From Chromatocurvus sp046260765 (GTDB lineage Bacteria > Pseudomonadota > Gammaproteobacteria > Pseudomonadales > Halieaceae): DNA of 64,000 bases. The first letter of the stretch is position 1; each line of letters begins with the position of its first letter. This document shows positions 17,323-25,005 of this stretch, piece after piece. The translations under genes were made by a program, and so were the position numbers. The notes beneath the pieces are model-generated. The model was not told the DNA's origin. It saw only the letters and a list, made by a program, of their open reading frames with translations, and did not search any database. The DNA is taken from the NCBI GenBank assembly GCA_046260765.1, contig JBHEOO010000009.1, forward strand, positions 1 to 64,000, given 5' to 3'.

Positions 17323-18570
17323 GTGAAGCCAGGCATGATCATCAGCCTGCTGTGCTTTGTTGTTTACGGCTGCTCCTCAGAGATGCATCCCCGGCGCTCG
17401 GCGGCGTTCGAGGTGAGCATAGCGCGCCTTGCCGAAACCAGGGGGCCTGTCTGGTGGATGGGCAAAGCGGATTTCAATCTGGATGGACGCGAGGACATGC
17501 TTGTTGCGGGTCACCGCAGCATCGAGGGCGCTGCCATTTTTTTTGGCGACCCTGCACTGAACACGTGGAAAGCCAGCGAAAAGCAGCATGGAGGACACAA
17601 GGTACTGGGGTTTGAGCGCGACCGGCACGGCTGCACTGTCGCAGACATCACCGGCGATGCGCGCCCTGACGTATTCTGCGTGTCGGGGGCAGAAAGAGGT
17701 TCCGGGGGTAACGACAATGAACTCTGGAAGAACCTTGACGGCTACCGATTCGAGCAGAATCTTTATCATGGCGCCGAGGAAAGGTCTGCAAGGGGCAGGC
17801 TGGCGAACTTCTTCAACTTCGATGGACAGCACCCGCCAGAGCTGGTGACGACGGTCTGGGGGGACAGGACCGACAATATGCCCAACCGCTCCCGTGTGTG
17901 GCGCTGGGTGGGCACGCGTTTTCAGTCAATCGATACCATGCTCGGCCACAAGCAGGGAGGCCGCTGTCTTAAAGTGTACGATATCAACGGCAATGGTCTG
18001 GATGATCTTCTGACATGCGGTGAAAAACAGGGATTTTCGATATACATGAACAATGGCAGGCTCGACTTTGATGAGCATTCACCCGGAGGCGCTGCCCTGA
18101 GGAACACCTGGTGGTGGGACGTTGCGCTGACGCCGGGAAAAGCTGCAGACTCGTCGCAGATCGCCTTTATTGTCGAGCCCATCGGGAGGCAGAAAATCCA
18201 CATCGGGACGCTATCGGATAATCTCAGGCTGTCCGCGAAAAAATACATCCCCTGCAGCTTCAAAAGCGGCAGGGCCGACGACGATATCTACTGCGCAAGA
18301 GTTGTCTGGCACGACTTCAATGCAGACGGTGCGAGTGATCTGTACGTGGTTCGCCGCTCAGATCGTGAAACGGTTTCCCCGCAGGGTGACGTGGACGACC
18401 TGATCATTTTTGGTCCTGCCTATGATTCTTATCTGCCGGTGACGCGAAGCGACATCGGCGCAGGCACCGAAGCCATCAGCATTGGTGATGCTGTTGTCCG
18501 GCTCACGGCAGGCGAGGACTGGACGGGTGCACTGGATATCATTCGCGTGATCAGTCGCGCTGACCAATGA
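17323..18570 (+). CDS. FG-GAP/VCBS-repeat lipoprotein
   Basis: This is a predicted lipoprotein: MIISLLCFVVYGC-SSE gives a lipobox with the cysteine at residue 17. The rest contains at least four calcium-binding-type FG-GAP/VCBS motifs: ADFNLDGREDM, ADITGDARPDV, YDINGNGLDDL and HDFNADGASDL. Such repeats form a beta-propeller. The start is GTG at 17323 with GAGG nine bases upstream; an ATG at 17335 is an alternative. It follows the M20 peptidase by 37 bp and precedes the methyltransferase by 37 bp, so the three may share a transcript. Function unknown; a surface binding role is inference. Confidence 0.8.
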   Translation: MKPGMIISLLCFVVYGCSSEMHPRRSAAFEVSIARLAETRGPVWWMGKADFNLDGREDMLVAGHRSIEGAAIFFGDPALNTWKASEKQHGGHKVLGFERDRHGCTVADITGDARPDVFCVSGAERGSGGNDNELWKNLDGYRFEQNLYHGAEERSARGRLANFFNFDGQHPPELVTTVWGDRTDNMPNRSRVWRWVGTRFQSIDTMLGHKQGGRCLKVYDINGNGLDDLLTCGEKQGFSIYMNNGRLDFDEHSPGGAALRNTWWWDVALTPGKAADSSQIAFIVEPIGRQKIHIGTLSDNLRLSAKKYIPCSFKSGRADDDIYCARVVWHDFNADGASDLYVVRRSDRETVSPQGDVDDLIIFGPAYDSYLPVTRSDIGAGTEAISIGDAVVRLTAGEDWTGALDIIRVISRADQ

Positions 18571-18607
18571 TCGTCCGGCTGTCGCACACAGGCTTCAGGA
18601 TTACCGC

Positions 18608-19351
18608 GTGCGTCACGCCATAAGACGCGGGCTTGCCAGCATCACCCTGCGCCAGATCCGTTTCAGGCGCCACCGCTGCCCGCTTTGCAGAAGGACGCGT
18701 CTGTTCGTAAAGCTGGCCAACGACGAAACCGGCGTGCGCTGCACGCACTGCAGGGCGACACCCGTCACCCTGTCCCTGGTGAGTATCCTGCTCGAAATGT
18801 ATCCCGATCTTGCACAAAAGTCTGTTTATGAGCTTTCCAGCAGGGGCGCGTTGTTTGAATTTCTGTTGCGCAACGCGGGCTCGGTCACCGGCTCGGAGTA
18901 TTTCGCCGATGTGGCGCCCGGCGCCTGGAAAGGGGCGATTCAGTGCCAGGATGTTCAGGCCCTGACGCACGCCAGTGACAGCTTTGATATCTGCACATCG
19001 ACCGAAGTCTTTGAACATGTGCCCGACGACGCCCGGGGATTCTCGGAAATTCATCGCGTGCTCAGGCCCGGTGGCATTTTTGTTTTCACAGTGCCGATAA
19101 ACATACACGACAGAACCATTGAACGCGCAAGACTCTCGGCAGACGGCAATTTAGAGCATCTTCTGCCCGCGGAATATCACGGTGATCCCGTCGGCAACGC
19201 CGGCCGGATACTCGCGTTTCGCAACTACGGCGCTGACATTGTCGACCGACTGCTGGCATCGGGCTTTGATAAGGCAAGGATTCAGTCGCCGGATCAGCCA
19301 GCAGCCTGGGGCTATCATCGCGCGGTCATCGTTGCGTCCAAAACGGCCTGA
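18608..19351 (+). CDS. Class I SAM-dependent methyltransferase with N-terminal zinc ribbon
   Basis: The N-terminus carries a treble-clef-like pair of cysteine knuckles (CPLC at about 24-27 and CTHC at about 45-48). It is followed by a Methyltransf_11-type domain: motif II/III region SFDICTSTEVFEHVPDD and motif IV LRPGGIFVFTVPIN. Motif I is weak, reading LEMYPDLAQKSVYELSSRG, which is odd for an active enzyme. GTG at 18608 is the start. This architecture is common among methyltransferases beside polysaccharide genes, where they often modify sugars, but the substrate here is not determinable. Upstream is an FG-GAP lipoprotein, downstream a DUF2490 protein. Confidence 0.75.
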   Translation: MRHAIRRGLASITLRQIRFRRHRCPLCRRTRLFVKLANDETGVRCTHCRATPVTLSLVSILLEMYPDLAQKSVYELSSRGALFEFLLRNAGSVTGSEYFADVAPGAWKGAIQCQDVQALTHASDSFDICTSTEVFEHVPDDARGFSEIHRVLRPGGIFVFTVPINIHDRTIERARLSADGNLEHLLPAEYHGDPVGNAGRILAFRNYGADIVDRLLASGFDKARIQSPDQPAAWGYHRAVIVASKTA

Positions 19352-19454
19352 ACGGCATGCGCCGGAGCAGAATATCGGCGTCGAGGGAGACACCACCCAC
19401 CCTGGTTCTCTACACTCCGCTGTTTTTGCCACGAGAGGGTGAGGAGCTGTTGTC

Positions 19455-20156
19455 ATGCTGTCCATTGTGAAGCCAATTATTGCCGGGTATTTGCTGCTAC
19501 TGCTTGTGAGCCCATCGCTGGCCGCGGTCGATGAGGACGAAGTCGGCGCCTGGTACATGTACATGTGGAACCACGACCGCAGCGACAGCCGTTTTGGCCT
19601 GCAGGGCGACGTCCAGTTCCGGAACTGGGACCTGCTCGGGGACATGGAACAATTACTGATCCGCGGCGGACTCACCTGGCGTCCCGAAAACGCACCCATG
19701 AAGCTGACGTTTGGCGCGGCCAACATCACCACGGGTGAATATGGCAGCCGCAGCAGGAATACCACGGAAAACCGGCTATACCAGGAGGCCCTGATCCCGG
19801 ATCGCATCGGATCCCGCTTGCAGGTCACGCACAGGCTGCGGCTGGAACAGCGTGATGTCGAGGGGCAGAGCACGCGCAACCGGTTCCGCTATTTTCTCGG
19901 ACTCAACTACCCTCTGAATCAGGACAGTCTGGGCGAGGGAGCGATCTACCTCAGCGTCTACAACGAGATTTTCGTGAACCTGGAAAAAGACATCGGCGAT
20001 GGTCGGCGTGTGAGGACCTATGACCGCAATCGTGCCTACGCCGCGATTGGCTACGGGGTGTCCGACAGCATCCGGCTGCAGTTCGGCGTCATGCACCAGG
20101 ACACGGATCTGTGGGAGAAGAACCAGCTACAGCTGAACCTTTTTCACAACTTCTAA
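19455..20156 (+). CDS. DUF2490 family outer-membrane beta-barrel protein
   Basis: This is a secreted 233-residue protein: signal peptide to about residue 23 (SPSLA/AV), then alternating hydrophobic strands with aromatic ends, closing with the outer-membrane signature LQLNLFHNF (terminal Phe). The pattern of RLEQR...RYFLGLNYPL...YNEIFVNL matches the DUF2490 family, small predicted barrels found often in marine Proteobacteria and Bacteroidetes. GAGGAG stands nine bases before the ATG. No function is established for the family. It closes the co-oriented stretch that began at the polysaccharide co-polymerase. Confidence 0.78.
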   Translation: MLSIVKPIIAGYLLLLLVSPSLAAVDEDEVGAWYMYMWNHDRSDSRFGLQGDVQFRNWDLLGDMEQLLIRGGLTWRPENAPMKLTFGAANITTGEYGSRSRNTTENRLYQEALIPDRIGSRLQVTHRLRLEQRDVEGQSTRNRFRYFLGLNYPLNQDSLGEGAIYLSVYNEIFVNLEKDIGDGRRVRTYDRNRAYAAIGYGVSDSIRLQFGVMHQDTDLWEKNQLQLNLFHNF

Positions 20157-20226
20157 GGGCCTCTAAGCGGGTAAGCCCGGGCCGTGCGCCGGCCTGAGCT
20201 GCAAAGAATACTCCTGCTTTGTCGAT

Positions 20227-20254
20227 GTAGGAATCGCTGCGCGCCTGCGGCGAT
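20227..20254. repeat. REP-like palindromic element (GTAGGA head plus hairpin)
   Basis: GTAGGA is followed at once by an imperfect palindrome, ATCGCTGC (loop GCGCCT) GCGGCGAT, an eight-base stem with one G-U pair. This head-plus-hairpin layout resembles the intergenic REP elements of Pseudomonas and Xanthomonas, which are moved by RAYT transposases. Only one copy is seen in the window, so the call rests on form alone. Confidence 0.35.
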
Positions 20255-20361
20255 GTTAAAGCAGGTCGATGCGGTCCGACCCTCTACGCCATACCGTTGG
20301 TGTTCCACACGCCATTCGGGTAGCTTTATTCTCTGTCACCACAGACATCAGGACCTGGACC

Positions 20362-20653
20362 ATGAAACTGTTCCCATTACGCTTGCTGCTGCCGCTCACG
20401 CTGCTTGTTCCCGCCCTCGTCGGCGCGGCCGTCGACAATCCGCGAAAAATTGCCGTCGTCGACGCCGTAGACGCACACAGCGAAGCGCTCACGGCCCTGA
20501 GCGATGAAATCTGGCGCCACGCTGAAATCGCCTTCCGCGAAACGCAATCGGCTGATGCGCTGGTTGCACACGCCGAGGAAAATGGATTCCGCGTCAGCCG
20601 CGGCACAGGAGAAATACCCACGGCCTTCGTCGCCGAATACGGCAGCGGTACGC
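20362..20653 (+). CDS. M20 family amidohydrolase (AbgB-like), N-terminal part before assembly gap
   Basis: This is the first 97 residues of a secreted M20/M40-type amidohydrolase. The signal peptide ends near LVGAA, and the mature part has LSDEIWRHAEIAFRETQSAD, typical of the p-aminobenzoyl-glutamate hydrolase B / IAA-amino-acid hydrolase group. The frame runs into ten Ns just after EYGSGT, where the family continues into its first metal-binding region. ATG 20362 begins a canonical signal peptide. The C-terminal part resumes at 20664, so this is probably one intact gene interrupted by missing sequence. Confidence 0.85.
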
Positions 20654-20663
20654 NNNNNNNNNN
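20654..20663. other. Assembly gap of unknown true length (10 N)
   Basis: Ten N characters fall inside the amidohydrolase gene. The two flanking fragments give about 97 and 165 residues, whereas AbgB-like proteins have about 480, so roughly 215 residues (near 650 bp) appear to be missing. The 10-N run is therefore a placeholder and the coordinates after it understate the real distance. Confidence 0.95.
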
Positions 20664-21160
20664 TCTCCGGCGTGCACGAACTGCTGCCGAATCGCACCGG
20701 TGGTGCCGCGCTGCAGGCGAATCTTGAGGCGCTGGGTGGCATCAGCTATTCACAGGAAGAACTTGAGTTTGCCCGAACACTGCAGGCGTCCACCGGCAAG
20801 CCGCAGGTGGGTATGGATGCAGTCGTCAATCCCCTGCGCGACACCGAGGAAAACCCGCCCGGCGGATCCACCGATGTTGGCGACGTCAGCTACGTTGTAC
20901 CGACCATCAGTCTGGCGGCGCCGATCGCACCGAGCGGTGTGCCCTGGCACTCCTGGGCCGTGGTCGCGTCCGGCGGCATGTCCCTGGGACACAAGGGACT
21001 GGTACACGCCGCCAAGGCACTTGCGATGACCATGGTGGATCTTTTCGAGGATCCTCAGCTGGTTGACCAGATCAAGACGGAATTTGCAGAGCGCAAGGGC
21101 GACTATGCTTACGAAGGCATTCTGCCTCCGGGGCCACCACCGCTGGACTTCGAGCAGTAA
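20664..21160 (+). CDS. M20 family amidohydrolase (AbgB-like), C-terminal part after assembly gap
   Basis: This is the last 165 or so residues of the same amidohydrolase. HELLPNRTGG starts the fragment. ISLAAPIAPSGVPWHSWAVV and SLGHKGLVHAAKALAMTMVD match the closing catalytic region of the family, whose last metal-binding histidine usually lies in this H-S/H-K neighbourhood. The tail is LPPGPPPLDFEQ. The family cleaves acylated amino acids or aminobenzoyl-glutamate; with its signal peptide this member would act in the periplasm. The carbonic anhydrase remnant begins only a few bases after its stop. Confidence 0.85.
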
Positions 21161-21165
21161 CGCTG

Positions 21166-21377
21166 TCGCGCGTTCAGGGGGAGGAAGGCGATGCCCACGT
21201 TATCCGAAAAGCCGGCGGCCGCCCTTCGCACTGGAAGCGTTCAAAGACCCGGCAGAGGATGTCCGACAATCAATGCGTCGCATACGACAAAATCCTTTTG
21301 TGCCACACAAAGACGCGATACGGGGTTTCGTGTATCACGTCGAGAACGGCGAACTGCAAGAGATCACCGCAGAATAA
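21166..21377 (+). pseudogene. Remnant of a beta-carbonic anhydrase (internal deletion, frameshifted)
   Basis: Two pieces in different frames match one protein family. EEGDAHVIRKAGGR (21181-21222) equals the conserved 'KEGDAHVIRNAGGR' segment of the Rv1284-like beta-carbonic anhydrases. ALEAFKDPAEDVRQSMRRIR followed by NPFVPHKDAIRGFVYHV (21228 to the stop at 21377) equals their C-terminus. About 65 residues between the pieces, including the His/Cys zinc ligands, and about 40 N-terminal residues with the CxDxR zinc site are absent, so no active enzyme can be made. It may be real decay or damage linked to the nearby assembly gap. Confidence 0.7.
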
Positions 21378-21389
21378 GGACTCACGGGG

Positions 21390-22292
21390 TCAGGCATCGC
21401 GGTAGTCAGACGCGACCACGCGATTGCGCCCGGCATCCTTGGCTTCATACATCGCCTTGTCAGCTCGCTTGAGACCATCGCCAATGTTCTCGTCGGTATG
21501 AATTTCCGCAACACCAATTGATATGGTCTGGGTGATGCTGATTTCCTCCTCGGCAATCGGTGCTTCACAGGCGCTCTGACGCAGGCGCTCCGCCACCTTT
21601 TTCGCTTCGGCAAGCGCAGTGTCCGGCAGCATGACAAGAAACTCTTCACCCCCATAGCGATACGCCCGGTCACGTGGTCGCAGGCAGGCTTCGAATCGTT
21701 CCGCCAGTATTTCAAGCACGGTGTCTCCAAATCCGTGTCCGTGATCGTCGTTGACCTCCTTGAAGTGGTCGGCATCCACCATCGCCACGCTGATGGATTG
21801 CCCGGTTCGCTTGGACTGGGCATGCTCTTTTTCGAGATCGCGCTCCATTGCAGACCGATTGAGCAAGCCGGTCAGCTCGTCAACGTGAGTCAGCGACACC
21901 GTGATGGCATTGTCCAGTCGGTCGAGACCAACATCCAGACGCTGCAGCGCCCTGGTGAGATCGCGGAAACCTGCGGGCGTCAGTCGACCGCTGGCTGCCG
22001 CCCTTAGCGCCGTGCTGGACTGCTGCAGCACGGCGTTATGCCGCAGCACAAAAGCCTCGTACAAATGGTGTCGCGACACGACAGGTGTCACCTCCGCCTC
22101 AATAACAGGCAGCATGTCGAGACAATCCACTACATGCTCGGCGCTGAATCTGTCATTACCGTGGTCCGGGAACTGCAGGCGCAGAAACACCTCAAGGCGA
22201 CTCGCCCTGTGCTGCGCCAGCGCTTTGCGAAAGGCGGAACGCAGCACGCGCAGGGCCTCTCCCTCTTCATCCCGAATTACCGAATCGGTCAT
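21390..22292 (-). CDS. GGDEF diguanylate cyclase
   Basis: This is a cytoplasmic enzyme that should make cyclic di-GMP from two GTP. The C-terminal GGDEF domain begins at DELTGLLNRSAME (about residue 138); VDADHFKEVNDDHGHGFGD is the metal/GTP-binding segment, and the active-site loop is GGEEF. RPRD lies five residues before it, an intact inhibitory (I) site, so product inhibition is expected. The 130-residue N-terminal part is helical with several His residues and might be a sensory module, but I do not recognise it. No membrane segments. The C-terminus is 13 bp from the carbonic anhydrase remnant. Confidence 0.93.
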   Translation of the reverse strand: MTDSVIRDEEGEALRVLRSAFRKALAQHRASRLEVFLRLQFPDHGNDRFSAEHVVDCLDMLPVIEAEVTPVVSRHHLYEAFVLRHNAVLQQSSTALRAAASGRLTPAGFRDLTRALQRLDVGLDRLDNAITVSLTHVDELTGLLNRSAMERDLEKEHAQSKRTGQSISVAMVDADHFKEVNDDHGHGFGDTVLEILAERFEACLRPRDRAYRYGGEEFLVMLPDTALAEAKKVAERLRQSACEAPIAEEEISITQTISIGVAEIHTDENIGDGLKRADKAMYEAKDAGRNRVVASDYRDA

Positions 22293-22492
22293 AGGTCATG
22301 TGCAACCAGGGTCCAGGCCAGCATAGTGACATTTAAGAGCACAAGGAAAAAGCAATAGCCGCGAAGAAAGCGTGGCCAGGTTCACACCAGGCGCCAGGTG
22401 AACCGATTCAGCAGGGCTCTGCCAATCGATGAGTTTGAATCACTTCCTGTGGAACACCGCGACCGAGGGGCCTATTCCCAACGTAGACGGGC

Positions 22493-23158
22493 TTATTCAC
22501 CGAAGTAAAAATGCTCATCGAGTGTCTTCATCCATGATGGATAGAACACCGCAAGCGCCGCCACACACATACCGTTTATAAAACCCTCGGAGAACATGAT
22601 CAGAAACAGCACCGGGAAGACTTCAAGCGCCCGCGCTGTCCACGCCTCGAGGCCCACGGCGCTGAAGAGACAGAGCGCAAGAATCGAATCAAGCAGTACG
22701 ACCAGAGCACCCCCCGCAAATCCCGCACCAAAGATAAACACAAAGGGATTGCGCAGGTCTGCCCGGTACAGGGAACGGCCAAGCGCCCAGGTCACGGCAG
22801 CGGGCAGCCCCACGGTAAACAACCAGGCCACTGCGAAACCGGCGAGCGGCAGCTGCATTATGAGGAGATAGACCAGCAGGGAGACCGTCCCCGCCAGCGT
22901 GGCCAGGCTCCAGCCGAGAAGCAGTGTCAGCGTCGTCATACCGAGAAGATGAAAAACCAGCCCTTCAATGCCGCGCACGTTCATCAGCCAGAGAAAAAGG
23001 CAGACAACGCTGCCCCCCGCCACCAGGTGCACCCGCGACGGAGCCACTCGTAACGCCGCCCAGGGCAGATACCAGACGGCACAGGCCAGCCACGGCAGAA
23101 TCACGAACAGTGTCATCAAAGGCAGCCACGATGGCAATAATGTGGGGTCAATGTACAA
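22493..23158 (-). CDS. Orphan CbiM-like energy-coupling-factor permease
   Basis: This six-helix membrane protein of 221 residues resembles CbiM/NikM, the substrate-binding permease of cobalt and nickel ECF transporters (NVRGIEGLVFHLLGMTTLTL is the family core). Canonical members start Met-His-Ile, with His2 and the N-terminal amine binding the metal; this one starts Met-Tyr-Ile, so that ligand is missing. No CbiN, CbiQ or ATPase gene is adjacent and I saw no cobalamin-riboswitch B12 box upstream. It may take up something else or use distant partners. A separate, 13-bp direct repeat lies upstream at 23233-23258. Confidence 0.75.
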   Translation of the reverse strand: MYIDPTLLPSWLPLMTLFVILPWLACAVWYLPWAALRVAPSRVHLVAGGSVVCLFLWLMNVRGIEGLVFHLLGMTTLTLLLGWSLATLAGTVSLLVYLLIMQLPLAGFAVAWLFTVGLPAAVTWALGRSLYRADLRNPFVFIFGAGFAGGALVVLLDSILALCLFSAVGLEAWTARALEVFPVLFLIMFSEGFINGMCVAALAVFYPSWMKTLDEHFYFGE

Positions 23159-23232
23159 AACGTTGCTTTCCCGACTCTTGAGGGCATCAGTCTAGCGCAA
23201 TAGACGTCGGCAACACGATTTACCGGATACGC

Positions 23233-23258
23233 CAGTCGTATCGCCCAGTCGTATCGCC
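23233..23258. repeat. Tandem pair of a 13-bp unit
   Basis: CAGTCGTATCGCC occurs twice back to back, and a degraded third copy (CGTTGTCTCGCC) follows. It lies between the divergent CbiM-like gene and the two-helix membrane protein gene. It may be a protein-binding site or simple replication slippage. Confidence 0.5.
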
Positions 23259-23355
23259 CGTTGTCTCGCCTTGTAGACGCATACGGTCTTGTCTATGCTG
23301 TCAGCCGCACGTTGCAGCGAACACACCCTTCTCCATCGCAGAAAAGGAACCGTGT

Positions 23356-23910
23356 ATGAAGCGACAGTATTTTATCGGCGAAAACCTGGAAGACCTCGAG
23401 GCCGTGCAGCGCGAGCTCGAGGAGCAGGGTATCCTGCTACCCCAGATACACGTGCTCAGTAACAGTGACGCCGAGCTCGAGAAGCATCACCTGCACCCCG
23501 TTGCCGAGGTGCTGAAATCCGACGTACTCAACAGCGGGCTCTGGGGGCTGGGGATCGGCGTCGGCGGGGCCCTGCTGGTCATCGTCGTCACGCTCGCCAT
23601 GGGCTGGGCCGAAACGGTTGGCTGGACGCCGTTCATTTTCCTCGCCTGTGTGATATTGGGCTTCTGCGCCTGGGAAGGTGGCTTTCTCGGCTTTCAGGAA
23701 AAAAACCGGCGCTTCAGGCGGTTCGAGGACACGATCCGCAACAACCGGCATGTCCTGCTGGTGGACATCAGCGAAGATCAGGAAAGCGCGCTCAATGATG
23801 TCATCGACCGTCATCCCCATCTCGCCCCAGCCGGCGAAGGTGAGCCGGCCCCTGGCTGGGTGATTGTCGGCGAACATCAGCTCAGGGAGTTGATCCGCCG
23901 GGGCCCCTGA
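23356..23910 (+). CDS. Uncharacterised two-helix inner-membrane protein
   Basis: I recognise no named family with confidence. The 184-residue protein has a soluble N-terminal domain (MKRQYFIGENLEDLEAVQRE and onward) that looks like a small alpha/beta fold, two membrane helices near residues 62-82 and 92-112, and a soluble C-terminal domain. The layout is like DUF1269-type proteins, where two membrane spans interrupt a ferredoxin-like domain. Similar genes occur in Pseudomonas-related bacteria. AAGGA gives a strong ribosome site. Its neighbour downstream is the CDF metal exporter, about 100 bp away, but a link is not shown. Confidence 0.7.
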   Translation: MKRQYFIGENLEDLEAVQRELEEQGILLPQIHVLSNSDAELEKHHLHPVAEVLKSDVLNSGLWGLGIGVGGALLVIVVTLAMGWAETVGWTPFIFLACVILGFCAWEGGFLGFQEKNRRFRRFEDTIRNNRHVLLVDISEDQESALNDVIDRHPHLAPAGEGEPAPGWVIVGEHQLRELIRRGP

Positions 23911-24046
23911 CACCTGCCCGCAGGGAAACCATGTCCAGCAAGTGGAGCCCCGGCCCCACAGCTGACACCCGATTTGCCATCGAGGATCTCAATACCTCGC
24001 CATCACTGGCATAATGAGGAACGCTTCAACAGGCAAGCATCCCGAC

Positions 24047-24967
24047 ATGGCCGATACACCTCTGCACCCCGACGATGCCGCGCGTCTGATGCGACTCGCC
24101 ACGACGGCCTCTGTTGCGGTCGCCGTCACGCTGATCCTGGCGAAAGCAGTCGCCTACGGACAGACCGGCTCCATGAGCATCCTGGCCTCGCTGATCGACT
24201 CGGTAATGGATTCCGGTGCCTCGCTGCTCAACCTGGTCGCCGTTCGCTATGCGCTGGCCCCGGCCGATCGCAAGCATCGCTTTGGCCACGGCAAGGCCGA
24301 GTCCATATCGGCGCTCGCGCAGAGCACGCTGATCATTGCATCGGGTATTTATCTGCTGGTCGAGGCCGCAAAGCGATTGCGCGCGCCGCAGGAACTGCCG
24401 ACGCTGGAAATCGGCATTGCGGTCATGTTGTTCACCATTGTCGCGACGCTGGCGCTGCTGACACTTCAGCAATACGTCATACGGCGCACGCAATCCGCCG
24501 CCATCCGCGCTGACGCCCTGCACTATCGAACGGACCTGCTCACCAACAGCGCGGTTATCGTGGCGCTGCTGCTTGCGAACTGGGGCTGGTCGGGGATGGA
24601 TCCGCTGTTTGCCTGCGGCATTGCCATCTATATTCTGCTCACCGCCCGCCACATTATGAGCGACGCCCTCAATGAGCTGCTGGATCGCGAGCTGCCCGAA
24701 GCGAGGCGCCAGTTGATAAGCGACACCGCCAACCGCCACGCGGGCGTTCACGGCATTCATGATCTGCGCACCCGAAGCGCTGGACGGGTCGACTTTATCG
24801 AGCTGCACCTGGAGCTTGACGGCGACATGACGCTGCGCCGGGCGCACCGCATCGCCGATGAGGTCACCGCAGCCATCAAGAGCGAGATACCCGGCGCGGA
24901 CGTGGTTATCCACCAGGATCCCGCCGGACTGAGCGAGGTCCGCCAGGAGGAGACCCTTGCGGACTGA
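24047..24967 (+). CDS. fieF: Cation diffusion facilitator, FieF/YiiP-like
   Basis: This is a proton-driven exporter of divalent metals (Fe2+/Zn2+). Six membrane helices and a C-terminal cytoplasmic domain are present. Site A aspartates are in SLIDSVMDS, and the second-helix-pair ligands in HYRTDLLTN. HRFGHGKAES is the family loop, and the C-terminal domain has the His/Asp ligands in HDLRTRSAG and HLELDGDM. The length is 306 residues from ATG 24047; an upstream in-frame ATG at 24014 would add 11 residues. The aldo/keto reductase follows after 38 bp on the same strand. Confidence 0.92.
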   Translation: MADTPLHPDDAARLMRLATTASVAVAVTLILAKAVAYGQTGSMSILASLIDSVMDSGASLLNLVAVRYALAPADRKHRFGHGKAESISALAQSTLIIASGIYLLVEAAKRLRAPQELPTLEIGIAVMLFTIVATLALLTLQQYVIRRTQSAAIRADALHYRTDLLTNSAVIVALLLANWGWSGMDPLFACGIAIYILLTARHIMSDALNELLDRELPEARRQLISDTANRHAGVHGIHDLRTRSAGRVDFIELHLELDGDMTLRRAHRIADEVTAAIKSEIPGADVVIHQDPAGLSEVRQEETLAD

Positions 24968-25005
24968 CAGTAGAACGCCATTAACAAGGACGAGGAATTC
25001 AGGAG

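Noticed and set aside
22493..23355. Cobalamin riboswitch upstream of the CbiM-like gene
   Set aside because: No B12-box-like conserved core or long structured leader could be recognised.
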